64,000 nucleotides of DNA from Streptomyces drozdowiczii (GTDB taxonomy: Bacteria; Actinomycetota; Actinomycetes; Streptomycetales; Streptomycetaceae): positions 6,696,001 to 6,760,000 of the forward strand of contig NZ_CP098740.1 in the NCBI RefSeq assembly GCF_026167665.1, in the 5' to 3' direction. Below the pieces are notes generated by a model that saw only the letters and a list, made by a program, of their open reading frames with translations, did no database searches and was not told where the DNA came from. This document shows positions 17,381-25,421 of this stretch, piece by piece. The position numbers and the translations under genes were made by a program. Position 1 is the stretch's first letter; each line of letters starts with the position of its first letter.

Positions 17381-19713
17381 CGGGCCGGGCCCGGCAGGTG
17401 TCCGTTCCGGCCCGGCCACCGGAACACCAGCCGGGAGGACGCCTTGTCCAGGACGTCCCCGGCCGGCAGCAGATGGTCCGGGGTGCCCGCCGGGTGGACG
17501 GTCAGGACGAGATCGGCGTGCCGGTCGTCGTCGGCGGTGCGGATGTGGCGGTCCCACGCCCGTACCGTCGCCGCGACCAGCTCGGCCAGCCGCGCGCCCT
17601 CCGGGCCGAAGGCGTGGACCACCCACTCCCTGTCCTCGGAACGCCCACCGTGCCGGGCCGGCAGGTGGACCAGATAGGCCAGCGAGGCATCACCGAGGAC
17701 GGCCGGCGCGTCACGGCCCTCCGCCACGGCGACGACCTCCGTGTCCTCGTCGGCGCGCAGGCGGCAGAAGCCCGGCAGGGTGGTGGCCGCGTACAGCTGG
17801 AGGGAGCCGAAGTAGACGCCGGTCCCGGCCCCCATCGTGATGCCGGTGGCTACCTCGTGACGCGGCCCGCGCAGCGCCTCCTCCACCCCCTCCGCGCCGG
17901 CCGCCGCGCCCTCGTCGAAGCGCAGCGTCAGCGCGCCGCCGAGCAGCGGCACGACCGGGGTGGAGCGGGCCTGCCGGCCCTGGTCGCGGACGAAGCCGCA
18001 GTACGTGAAACGGCGGGCGTGCAGCACCTCGCCGCGCCGCTCGAACGCGACCGCCCGGCTGTAGCCGCCCATCTCCAACGGCAGGACGAGGAGCCCGCCT
18101 TCGGCCAGTTGCTCGCGCCAGGCGGGCGCGATGTCCCAGCAGCTGTACGTGATCATGCTGCCGTCGAAGCCGCCGCGCGGGACGAGGTGGGCCGGGGCGC
18201 CGAGCGCGGCGTCGGCCTCGACCGCGGTGACCCGTCCGCTGCCGGCCTCCGCGATGAAGGCGCGGGTGCGGCGTACGACCCAGGGGTCGATGTCGACGGT
18301 CACCACCCGCCCCCCGGGGCCTGCGACATGCGCGATCAGCTCGGCGTTGTAGCCACCGGACCCCGCCTCGTACACGCGCGCACCCGGCCGAAGACGCAGG
18401 CTCTCGATCATGTCGGCCTGGAGCCAGGCCGCGGACACCGAGCTGATCGCTACCCCGGTCTCGTCGCGCCGGGTGACGACGGCCCGGTCACCGCCGTCGT
18501 ACGCGGTCGCCAGATCCGCTTCCGGGGCGAACCGATGGCGCGGCACGTTCCGCAGCGCCTCGCGCACCGGTTCGGACGGGGCCCAACCGCCGGCGGTCAC
18601 CAGATCGGCCATCGCACGGCGCAGCCGGACGGCCTCGGCCGGCTCACCCGGCACGGCCGGACGATCGGCGGCGAGCGGGTAGGAGGCCACGGGCGGCAGG
18701 CCCGGAACGACCCCGGGCCACACGGCGTCCAACGCCCGGGCGGCCGGCAGGAACACTTCCCCGATACGGGACAGCGCGTGCAGGTCGGCGAACTCCCACC
18801 GGACGAACTTGTCCCGCTCCGGGTTGGCCGGTGTCCCGGACCAGGCGGTGACGCGGACGACCGCCGTGAGCCGGGGAATGCCGTGGCTGTCGTCCACCAG
18901 CATCGTGACCACGTACGCGTCCGCCGGATCGGCCACCAGGCCGGTTTCTTCGAGGAGTTCGCGGGCCGCGGCCTCGGCGAAGCCTTCCGGGCCCTGGGTC
19001 TTGCCACCGGGAAGCTCGAGCACGCCGCGGTGCGACCGGCCGAGCAGGACCCTGCCGGCGTCGTCGGTGACGACGGCGAGCGCGCCGGTCAGGGCGTGGG
19101 TCGTGGGACGGCTCTTCTCGACGGCCCGGGTGCCGACAGGGGAGGGGCCGCGCAGGATCAGGAAGGCCATCCCGTCCGCGTCCAGCCGCCGCACCGACTT
19201 CCAGCCGGCGCCGAGGAGCGCGATCTCGTCCTCGTCCAGGGCGATGCCGCGCCGCTCCTCGGGCGTGGTCCGCGCCACCGGGGTGATGACGACGAGAGCG
19301 CCGCCGTCCCGGAGCCGCCCGCCGAGAGAACGCAGGACGCGGCCCCTGTCCCTGAGGAAGGGGTACACCAGGCGCAACACGACCAGGTCGTAGCCGTCCG
19401 CGTGCAGCGGGGCCGGGTCGTCGCGCTCGATGTCCAGGCACAGCCACCGCACGCCCTCGACATCGGCGTGCTCGTCCCGCGCACGGGCGACAGCGGTGTC
19501 GGCGAAGTCGACGGCGTCCACGGTGTGGCCGAGCGACGCGAGATACGCCGCCAACTCGCCGGTGCCACAGCCCACATCGAGCGCCCGCCCGCCGCCGGTG
19601 TGTTCGGCGAGCAGTTCCCGCTCGCGCTCGCCCAGCTGCCGGAAACCCCGGCCCTCAGCGAAGTGCGCTTCCCACTGATCGCGTGTGGTGTACGTCAACG
19701 TGTCGCTCCTCAT
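17359..19713 (-). CDS. Methyltransferase-Nudix-FxLD-type methyltransferase fusion
   Basis: 784 residues, three parts. Residues ~1-210 are a class I SAM methyltransferase (ALDVGCGTGELAAYL). Residues ~225-370 are a Nudix domain (GGKTQGPEGF, RELLEETGL). From ~400 on is a PCMT-like O-methyltransferase with YEAGSGGYNAELIAH and RAVVTRRDETGVAISSVSA; its tail LTVHPAGTPDHLLPAGDVLD resembles the 'methyltransferase, FxLD system' family (TIGR04364 by memory), linked to RiPP maturation. ATG 19713 overlaps the upstream stop. The final residues (VTGLAS) come from the inserted element; the uninterrupted gene would end RRAADAVAAATAES. No FxLD precursor peptide was seen nearby. Confidence 0.8.
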   Translation of the reverse strand: MRSDTLTYTTRDQWEAHFAEGRGFRQLGERERELLAEHTGGGRALDVGCGTGELAAYLASLGHTVDAVDFADTAVARARDEHADVEGVRWLCLDIERDDPAPLHADGYDLVVLRLVYPFLRDRGRVLRSLGGRLRDGGALVVITPVARTTPEERRGIALDEDEIALLGAGWKSVRRLDADGMAFLILRGPSPVGTRAVEKSRPTTHALTGALAVVTDDAGRVLLGRSHRGVLELPGGKTQGPEGFAEAAARELLEETGLVADPADAYVVTMLVDDSHGIPRLTAVVRVTAWSGTPANPERDKFVRWEFADLHALSRIGEVFLPAARALDAVWPGVVPGLPPVASYPLAADRPAVPGEPAEAVRLRRAMADLVTAGGWAPSEPVREALRNVPRHRFAPEADLATAYDGGDRAVVTRRDETGVAISSVSAAWLQADMIESLRLRPGARVYEAGSGGYNAELIAHVAGPGGRVVTVDIDPWVVRRTRAFIAEAGSGRVTAVEADAALGAPAHLVPRGGFDGSMITYSCWDIAPAWREQLAEGGLLVLPLEMGGYSRAVAFERRGEVLHARRFTYCGFVRDQGRQARSTPVVPLLGGALTLRFDEGAAAGAEGVEEALRGPRHEVATGITMGAGTGVYFGSLQLYAATTLPGFCRLRADEDTEVVAVAEGRDAPAVLGDASLAYLVHLPARHGGRSEDREWVVHAFGPEGARLAELVAATVRAWDRHIRTADDDRHADLVLTVHPAGTPDHLLPAGDVLDKASSRLVFRWPGRNGHLPGPARVTGLAS
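17381..17385. repeat. Target-site duplication, right copy
   Basis: CGGGC directly after the right TGTGAC end, identical to 7590-7594. Confidence 0.75.
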
Positions 19714-21071
19714 GGGGTGGTGTGGTGTTCGGCGCGGAGCCGGGCCAGGGTGCGTCGGCCGCGTTCCACCAGTTCGGGGTCGCCGTGCGCGGCGCCGTAG
19801 GAGATGGCGGAGACGGAGTCCAGGGCTGCCAGGACCGCGAGTTGGATCTCCTCCTCGCGGGTGAAGGCGCGCCCATAGCCGTTCATCACGGCTGCCAGGA
19901 GGTCGGGGCGGCCGTGCCAACTGTCCGAGAGCCGGACGAAGTCCCTTATGGCCGGGCCGTCCTCGGAGCGCTCGAAGTCGATGACGTACAGCGTGCCGGC
20001 CTCCTCGTCCCAGCGCAGATTGCGCAGCTGGAAGTCGCCGTGCGTGGGGACGGTGGGCAGTGCGGCGGCGCTTTTGACCGTGGTGCGCACGAACTCCTCG
20101 TCGCCGTCCGCCAGATGGGGCCGGGCCCCGTCCAGGTGCCGCTCCAGTTTGCCCACGGGCAGGACCTTGCCACCCGGTCGGCGCGGCGCGGCGCTGTTGT
20201 GGATGGCGGCCGCGAGCCGGCCGATGCGGTGGAAGGCCTTGCGCTCCTGCTCGGGCGCCAGGGCGGCACCGTGCAGGGACCGGCCTCCCACCGCCGTGAG
20301 CACGACGGCCCGCAAGGTGTCGTCGGCGGCCACCAGCCGGGGCGCGGCCGCACCGAGGCCGGTGGCCCAGCCCCGTAACGCCGTGACCTCGCGCCGGTGG
20401 AAACGCCCGTTCTGGTGGATCTTGACGTACCAGGTGCCGCCCTCGGCGCCGTACGCCCGCCAGACGCGGCTCTCCTCCCTCGCCCAGGAGACATCGGCCC
20501 AACGGGCGATCCGCCCCACCGCCCGCTCGGCGAAGGCCCGCACCGCACCCTCCGGGGCGGCGCCGGGAATCAGCAGCAACCGGTCCGCGGACGGGTCGTA
20601 CGCGATGGGGTCACCCGGCTCCTGGAAATGCACGGCCAGGTGGGCACCCGCACGGTACGCGTCCAGGCCCGCCCGGCAGTACGCGACCATCGGCTCGGGC
20701 AGCTCGTCCAGCGCGAACCACCCCATCGCGTCGCACTTGTCCGGCTCCATGACGCACGGCGTGCCGTCCCACCGGCGCACCTCGAAGAACACCCCGATCC
20801 GCGCCCGGCCGACCGGCGGCCGGTGGTGCACCGTGACCGCCGCGCGCACGTCCGCCGGATCCACGACGAGACCGGTCTCCTCCCGCGTCTCGCGTACGAC
20901 GGCGTCGACCACGCTCTCGGTCTCCACATGGCCCGAGGGCGCGTGCCACAGGCCGCTCGCGTACCCGCCACCGGCCCGACGGGAGAGCAGCACCTCCGGC
21001 CCCCGCACTCCGTCGCGCACGGCCAGCAGGTGTGCGTCCACCGGCGCGTCGGCGCGGGTCAACGTGCCCAC
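19710..21071 (-). CDS. Nudix domain fused to aminoglycoside-phosphotransferase-like kinase
   Basis: 453 residues from GTG 21071, preceded by GGAGCTGG and lying inside the end of the upstream gene. The first ~150 residues are Nudix (APSGHVETES, RETREETGLVV). The rest is a choline/aminoglycoside kinase fold: GGTWYVKIHQ (ATP-binding Lys), PTHGDFQLRNLRW (Brenner catalytic loop HGDxxxxN) and LYVIDFERSEDGP (metal Asp). Small-molecule phosphorylation linked to a pyrophosphohydrolase is plausible; the substrate is unknown. Stop overlaps the ATG of the methyltransferase gene (ATGA). Confidence 0.8.
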   Translation of the reverse strand: MGTLTRADAPVDAHLLAVRDGVRGPEVLLSRRAGGGYASGLWHAPSGHVETESVVDAVVRETREETGLVVDPADVRAAVTVHHRPPVGRARIGVFFEVRRWDGTPCVMEPDKCDAMGWFALDELPEPMVAYCRAGLDAYRAGAHLAVHFQEPGDPIAYDPSADRLLLIPGAAPEGAVRAFAERAVGRIARWADVSWAREESRVWRAYGAEGGTWYVKIHQNGRFHRREVTALRGWATGLGAAAPRLVAADDTLRAVVLTAVGGRSLHGAALAPEQERKAFHRIGRLAAAIHNSAAPRRPGGKVLPVGKLERHLDGARPHLADGDEEFVRTTVKSAAALPTVPTHGDFQLRNLRWDEEAGTLYVIDFERSEDGPAIRDFVRLSDSWHGRPDLLAAVMNGYGRAFTREEEIQLAVLAALDSVSAISYGAAHGDPELVERGRRTLARLRAEHHTTP

Positions 21072-22501
21072 CCCAGCTCCGTGTAGACGCGTCCGGCCCG
21101 GATGCCCTCGATCGCGGCGCGCGTGTAGGGAACGAGCGGCTCGGGCAGATCCTTCGCGTTCCACCACTGCCAGGCCACGCACTTGTCCGGCTCCCTCAGT
21201 TCGGGCGTGCCCTCCCAGCGGCGTGCGCGGAAGAACAGGTTGACCCGGGGGCTGCCGCCCGGCCGGTCGACCATGTGCACCGTGTGGACGAGCTCGACAT
21301 CCGCCGGGTCGATCACCAGCCCCGCCTCCTCGTCCGCCTCCCTGACCAGGCATGCGGTCGCGGACTCCGCCTCGCAGTGGCCCGCCAGCACATGCCAGGT
21401 GTTGCCCGCGTACGCCGAGTCCGGGTGTCGCAGCCCCAGCAGGACCTGCCCGTCCCGCTCCAGGTAGAGGTGGACGCCGACGACGTTCAGGACTGTCCCC
21501 GCCGCCGGGCCCGCGGGCGCATCGTGCTCGGCCGCGTGCCGCTCCAGGAGCGCCCGGGTCGACGGCAGCATCGTCATGTACGGGAACTTCTCCGGCCGCA
21601 CCCAGGCGACCATCACGCCCTCGGTGAGCGGCAGCCGGGCCGGGTCGCCGTTCCAGCGGCCGGTGAACACCTGGACCGGAACCCGGGTCCCGTCGGTGCC
21701 GGTGACGTGCTCGACCGCGTACGGCGCCAGGCCGGCGACCGTCAGCTCGGCCTCCTCGCGCAGCTCCCGGACGACCGTGTCGAGCAGCGTGCGGTCCTGC
21801 GGCTCCCGGCCACCGCCGAGCAGGGACCAGCACCCCGACTCCCAGATCCACGGCTTGTTGGCGTCCCGGAGGTGCAGCAGGTACCGGCCGTTGCCGTCGT
21901 GGATGAGCGCGGAGGCGTTCACGGGCTCGGGCCGCCCGTCGCATTGCGCCTGAAGGAGCTTCGTACGGAGGGTCGACGACCTGACGTCCGCCAGGGGGAG
22001 CCACTGGGCGCCGGACACCTCCTCGTCCTGGAGAGCGAGCGCGGGCGGCTCCTCGTCGGCGAGGTGGAACACAAAGCGGAAGTCGTAGTGCCGGTGCGCC
22101 TGTTCGCCCTTCGCGGGGCGCGCGTCGATGTCGTGCACGTCGATGTCGATGGGGGTGCCGAGCACCTGCCGGGTCAGGCATACGGCGCCCGGAGGGATGC
22201 CGGTCTCCTCCTGGAGCTCGCGCAGTGCGGCGGTGAGCAGGCTGCGGTCGCCGGACTCGGTGTGGCCGCCCGGCGTGAGCACGAGGCCGTCGGAGGCCCG
22301 GTGCCGGATGTGCAGGACCCGGCACCGGCGGTCGATGACGACGGCGCTGCATGTGACGTGGGCGGGCAGCGTCGCACGGTCGGCCGGATCGTCGGCGCCG
22401 TCCAGGAGGGACAGCAGCCCGGCGAGGGATTCTCGCTCGTGCGGGTGGCGTGCCAGGTACTCCTCGGTGGTGGCGCGGATGTGGGAGCGGGTCAGCGACA
22501 T
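21059..22501 (-). CDS. Triple-Nudix protein
   Basis: 480 residues holding three Nudix domains: LTPGGHTESGD...RELQEETGI near 80-105, LLGGGREPQDR...RELREEAEL near 230, and LAGHCEAES...READEEAGLV near 370. The third box lacks the first Gly of the usual GG but keeps the metal-binding REXXEE core. Single proteins with three Nudix units are unusual. Lies 37 bp downstream of the ABC exporter and overlaps the Nudix-kinase gene by 13 bp, so it is part of one transcript. Could process several diphosphate metabolites or sanitise products. Confidence 0.8.
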   Translation of the reverse strand: MSLTRSHIRATTEEYLARHPHERESLAGLLSLLDGADDPADRATLPAHVTCSAVVIDRRCRVLHIRHRASDGLVLTPGGHTESGDRSLLTAALRELQEETGIPPGAVCLTRQVLGTPIDIDVHDIDARPAKGEQAHRHYDFRFVFHLADEEPPALALQDEEVSGAQWLPLADVRSSTLRTKLLQAQCDGRPEPVNASALIHDGNGRYLLHLRDANKPWIWESGCWSLLGGGREPQDRTLLDTVVRELREEAELTVAGLAPYAVEHVTGTDGTRVPVQVFTGRWNGDPARLPLTEGVMVAWVRPEKFPYMTMLPSTRALLERHAAEHDAPAGPAAGTVLNVVGVHLYLERDGQVLLGLRHPDSAYAGNTWHVLAGHCEAESATACLVREADEEAGLVIDPADVELVHTVHMVDRPGGSPRVNLFFRARRWEGTPELREPDKCVAWQWWNAKDLPEPLVPYTRAAIEGIRAGRVYTELGWAR

Positions 22502-22538
22502 GTCGATACCTCGGGACGGCGGCAGGGGTACGGGGAGG

Positions 22539-24497
22539 CTACGCGGGGGTCTCGTGCTCGTCGTCCGGTTCGGATGTGATCTGGTAGGACAGCAACTGCC
22601 GGAAGAGTCCGGGCTGTTCGGCCAGTTCGGCGTAGGTGCCCTCCTGGACGACGCGCCCCGCGTCGAGCACGACGACGCGGTCGGCGACGGCGACGTTCGC
22701 GATGCGGTGGGTCACGAGCAGCACCGCCCGGTCCCGGGCGAGGGCCCGCAGCCGCTGGAAGATGCGGAACTCGGCTCGCGGGTCGAGGTTGGCCGTCGGC
22801 TCGTCCAGGACCAGCAGCCCCGCCCGGCGGAAGAACGCCCTGGCCAGGGCGATGCGCTGCCACTGGCCGCCGCTCAGCTCCTGGCCGTTCAGCCATTCGC
22901 GGGCCAGAAGGGTGTCCAGGCCGGAGCCCAGCTTGTCGACCACCTCGTCGGCGTCGGCCGCCTCGCACGCCTCACGGACCGCCGCGTCACCACCCGCGCT
23001 GGGCTGCCCCTGGGTCACGTTCTCGCGGACGGTCAGCGGCCAGTGCGCGTAATCCTGCGGTACGAGGGCGACGTGCCGCCACAGCGCCTGCGGGTCGGCC
23101 TCGGTGGTGGGGACGCCGTCCCACAGCACCTGCCCTTCGGTGGGCAGGTAGAGGCCGCTGACCAGCTTCGACAGCGTCGACTTGCCCGAGCCGTTGAAGC
23201 CCACCAGCGCGGTGACCTCGCCCCGGCGCAGGGTGAGGGACACCTCGGACAGCGCGTCGTGTTCCTTGCCCGCGTAACGGTGGGTTACCGACCTGACCTC
23301 GATCGTCTCCGGCGGCGCGGGGCGGTGGGGTCCCCGGCGCATGCGGAAGCCGCCCGCCTTGTCGAGGAAGCCGGTCCAGTCGTCCATGTACAGCCCCGTC
23401 CGCACGGCGCGTGCGCCCACGGCCACCAGGCCGCGCACCGACATGCCGACGGTCTGCAGGGCGAAGACGGCCGTACCGGCATGGCCGACGCTGATCCGGC
23501 CGGTCGCGAGCAGCCAGACGACCGCCGCCCACACGACCGCCGAACCCAGACCCCCGCACACCGCGCCGACCAGGGACATCCGCGCGCCCTGGTCCGCCGC
23601 GGCCCGGTCCTCGTCGTTGATACGGGCGACGGTGTGCCGGTACCGGCCGGACAGGAAGTCGGCCATGGTGCCGGCGCGGATCTGGTCGGCGGCGTCCTTG
23701 GTGTAGATGTGCCAGCGCAGCACGGACAGCATCCGGTTGTCGCCGTTGCTGCGGAGGTTGGCCAGGTAGCGCACGCGGGCGGCGCTGACCTGGGCCACGG
23801 CCTGCGGCAGGCTCGCGGCGACGAGGAGGGGGAGCAGCACCCAGTGCACCCCGGCGAGCACGACGGCCCCGGCGAGGAAGGCGGCGGCCGAGGCGATCAG
23901 GTCCTGACCCTGGTTGATGAGGTCGCCGGTGACCTGGGCGCCGCGGTCGGCGGCCTCGCGGTCGCGGTTGAAGTCGGGGTCGTCGTACGCGCACAACTCG
24001 ACCTCGGCGCAGCCGGTGAGCAGCATCTGCTCGGCCTCGCGGGACATCAGCGGACCCAGCCTGGAGGAGAGCCAGTTGACCGTGATGCCGAGGAGGGCGC
24101 GCACCCCGGCGGCCCCGGCGAGCAGGGCGACGGACGGCCATGCCTCCAGGAGGCGGTGGTAGACGTCCCCGTCGCGCAGCAGGGCCGTCAGGGTGCCCGC
24201 GACGGCGACCAGGCCCAGGGCCTGCATCACCCCCGTGACCAGCTGGCACAGCAGCAGGCCGACGGTCGCCCGGCGGTCGACCCGCCAGGCCAGGGCCAGC
24301 GAGCGGCGCACCAGCTGCGGCAGGCGGCGGGCCATGTCGCGCATCCGGATCGACCGGCCGGCCGCCTCGTGGCTGCCGGTGAGGTCGACGTAGCGCATCT
24401 GCGGCTCGGGGTCGGGTGCCAAGGGGACGGTGCGCGGTCCCGGAACGCCGCTGTTCGATTTTGGGGGGCTGCTGCGAGGGGGAGGGGTGGGCTGCAT
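22539..24497 (-). CDS. ABC exporter (fused membrane and ATPase domains)
   Basis: 652 residues. About six membrane helices (for example ATVGLLLCQLVTGVMQALGL, ASAAAFLAGAVVLAGV, AVVWAAVVWLLATG) precede an ATPase domain with Walker A GFNGSGKST, Q-loop VALVPQDYAHWP, signature LSGGQWQR, Walker B LLVLDEPTANLD and H-loop VTHR. ATG 24497 has GGAGG 5 nt upstream. This is the first gene of the Nudix operon and probably exports its product or a peptide. The cytosolic N-terminal ~60 residues are Pro-rich and have no peptidase motif. Confidence 0.85.
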   Translation of the reverse strand: MQPTPPPRSSPPKSNSGVPGPRTVPLAPDPEPQMRYVDLTGSHEAAGRSIRMRDMARRLPQLVRRSLALAWRVDRRATVGLLLCQLVTGVMQALGLVAVAGTLTALLRDGDVYHRLLEAWPSVALLAGAAGVRALLGITVNWLSSRLGPLMSREAEQMLLTGCAEVELCAYDDPDFNRDREAADRGAQVTGDLINQGQDLIASAAAFLAGAVVLAGVHWVLLPLLVAASLPQAVAQVSAARVRYLANLRSNGDNRMLSVLRWHIYTKDAADQIRAGTMADFLSGRYRHTVARINDEDRAAADQGARMSLVGAVCGGLGSAVVWAAVVWLLATGRISVGHAGTAVFALQTVGMSVRGLVAVGARAVRTGLYMDDWTGFLDKAGGFRMRRGPHRPAPPETIEVRSVTHRYAGKEHDALSEVSLTLRRGEVTALVGFNGSGKSTLSKLVSGLYLPTEGQVLWDGVPTTEADPQALWRHVALVPQDYAHWPLTVRENVTQGQPSAGGDAAVREACEAADADEVVDKLGSGLDTLLAREWLNGQELSGGQWQRIALARAFFRRAGLLVLDEPTANLDPRAEFRIFQRLRALARDRAVLLVTHRIANVAVADRVVVLDAGRVVQEGTYAELAEQPGLFRQLLSYQITSEPDDEHETPA

Positions 24498-24550
24498 GGC
24501 GTTCCTCCGTCTGGGCGTCGATGTGGCACTGATGCTCTAAAAACGCGGCG

Positions 24551-24575
24551 GATCCGGTCCCGTAACGGCCGGATC
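24551..24575. promoter_or_regulatory. Inverted repeat in leader of the ABC-Nudix operon
   Basis: GATCCGG (24551-24557) and CCGGATC (24569-24575) form a perfect 7-bp stem in the 5' leader of the exporter gene. Confidence 0.3.
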
Positions 24576-24583
24576 GGAGGGCA

Positions 24584-24597
24584 TTGTGTGAACACAA
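24584..24597. promoter_or_regulatory. Candidate operator of the ABC-Nudix operon
   Basis: TTGTGT-GA-ACACAA is a perfect inverted repeat of 6+6 with a 2-bp centre, 87 bp upstream of the exporter start and between it and the divergent gene at 24731. Size and symmetry suit a GntR- or TetR-type repressor. No regulator gene is adjacent. Confidence 0.4.
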
Positions 24598-24730
24598 GTT
24601 CTCATCGTGCGGTCAGGCCATGGGGCCTCTGGGATGGCGCCGCTGAAACTCGTTCGATGAGGTCGGCTCACCCCTGCGGGGGATTGCGGGCCCTGTGCGG
24701 CCGTCCGGGCCCCACCCGTAAGGTCGCCGT

Positions 24731-25390
24731 ATGACGACACTCCTCACCGGCAGCGCGTACGACGCGCTACGCGCCGACGCCGTACGCGATCACGAGGCGC
24801 TGCGCCAGGCGTACGAACTCCCGAAGGAAACGGCGCTGCGCAAGCAGACGGACGAACTGACCGAGCAGACACGGCGGATGATCGCCTGCTCGTCACTGGT
24901 CCTGGTCGCCAGCGCGGACGCGGAAGGGCGCTGCGACGTCTCCCCGCGCGGCGGGCCCGCCGGGTTCGTGGCCGTCCTGGACCCGCGCACGGTGGCGATA
25001 CCGGACGCGACCGGAAACAAGCGGCTGGACACCCTGCAGAACGTCATCGCCACCGGCCGGGCCGGGCTGCTGTTCCTCGTCCCGGGGCGCACCACGACGC
25101 TCCGCGTGAACGGGCGGGCGTGCGTCTCCACCCGCCCGGAGCTGCTGGAGCAGCTGACCGCCGTGGGCAAGCCGCCGGCCAGCGCGCTGGTGGTGGGCAT
25201 CGAGGAGGTCTACCCGCACTGCCCCAAGTCCCTTCTGCGCGGCGGGGCCTGGAAGCCGGAGCAGTGGCTGTCGCCGGACGACCAGCCGACCTCCGCCGAG
25301 GTGACGCTCGCTCAGCTACGGATGCCCGAGCTGACGATCGCCGACATCGAGCAGGCGGAGGCGGACTCGCTGAAGTACCGGTACGAGTAG
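24731..25390 (+). CDS. Pyridoxamine-phosphate-oxidase-family FMN protein
   Basis: 219 residues in the split-barrel PPOX fold. SSLVLVASADAEGRCDVSPR, GGPAGFVAV, TGNKRLDTLQNVIATGRAG then LLFLVPG, and YPHCPKSLLRGGAW match the MSMEG_1061/DR_2398-type subgroup, usually annotated as FMN- or F420-dependent. Substrate unknown. It stands alone, divergent from the exporter operon. ATG 24731 follows a purine-rich leader. Confidence 0.8.
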   Translation: MTTLLTGSAYDALRADAVRDHEALRQAYELPKETALRKQTDELTEQTRRMIACSSLVLVASADAEGRCDVSPRGGPAGFVAVLDPRTVAIPDATGNKRLDTLQNVIATGRAGLLFLVPGRTTTLRVNGRACVSTRPELLEQLTAVGKPPASALVVGIEEVYPHCPKSLLRGGAWKPEQWLSPDDQPTSAEVTLAQLRMPELTIADIEQAEADSLKYRYE

Positions 25391-25421
25391 CGGGCCGAGG
25401 GCTGCCGAACCCTGCGCGGCC

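Noticed and set aside
17182..19800. 872-residue plus-strand frame opposite the methyltransferase fusion
   Set aside because: Low-complexity antisense reading; the minus strand has SAM, Nudix and PCMT-type motifs.
22128..24734. 868-residue plus-strand frame opposite the ABC exporter
   Set aside because: No motifs and Gln/Gly/Arg-rich; the exporter on the other strand has all its ATPase motifs.
21059..24740. FxLD-type RiPP precursor near the methyltransferase and exporter
   Set aside because: I looked for short frames with F-x-L-D and a Cys/Ser-rich tail in the gaps and found none, so a RiPP cluster is not claimed.
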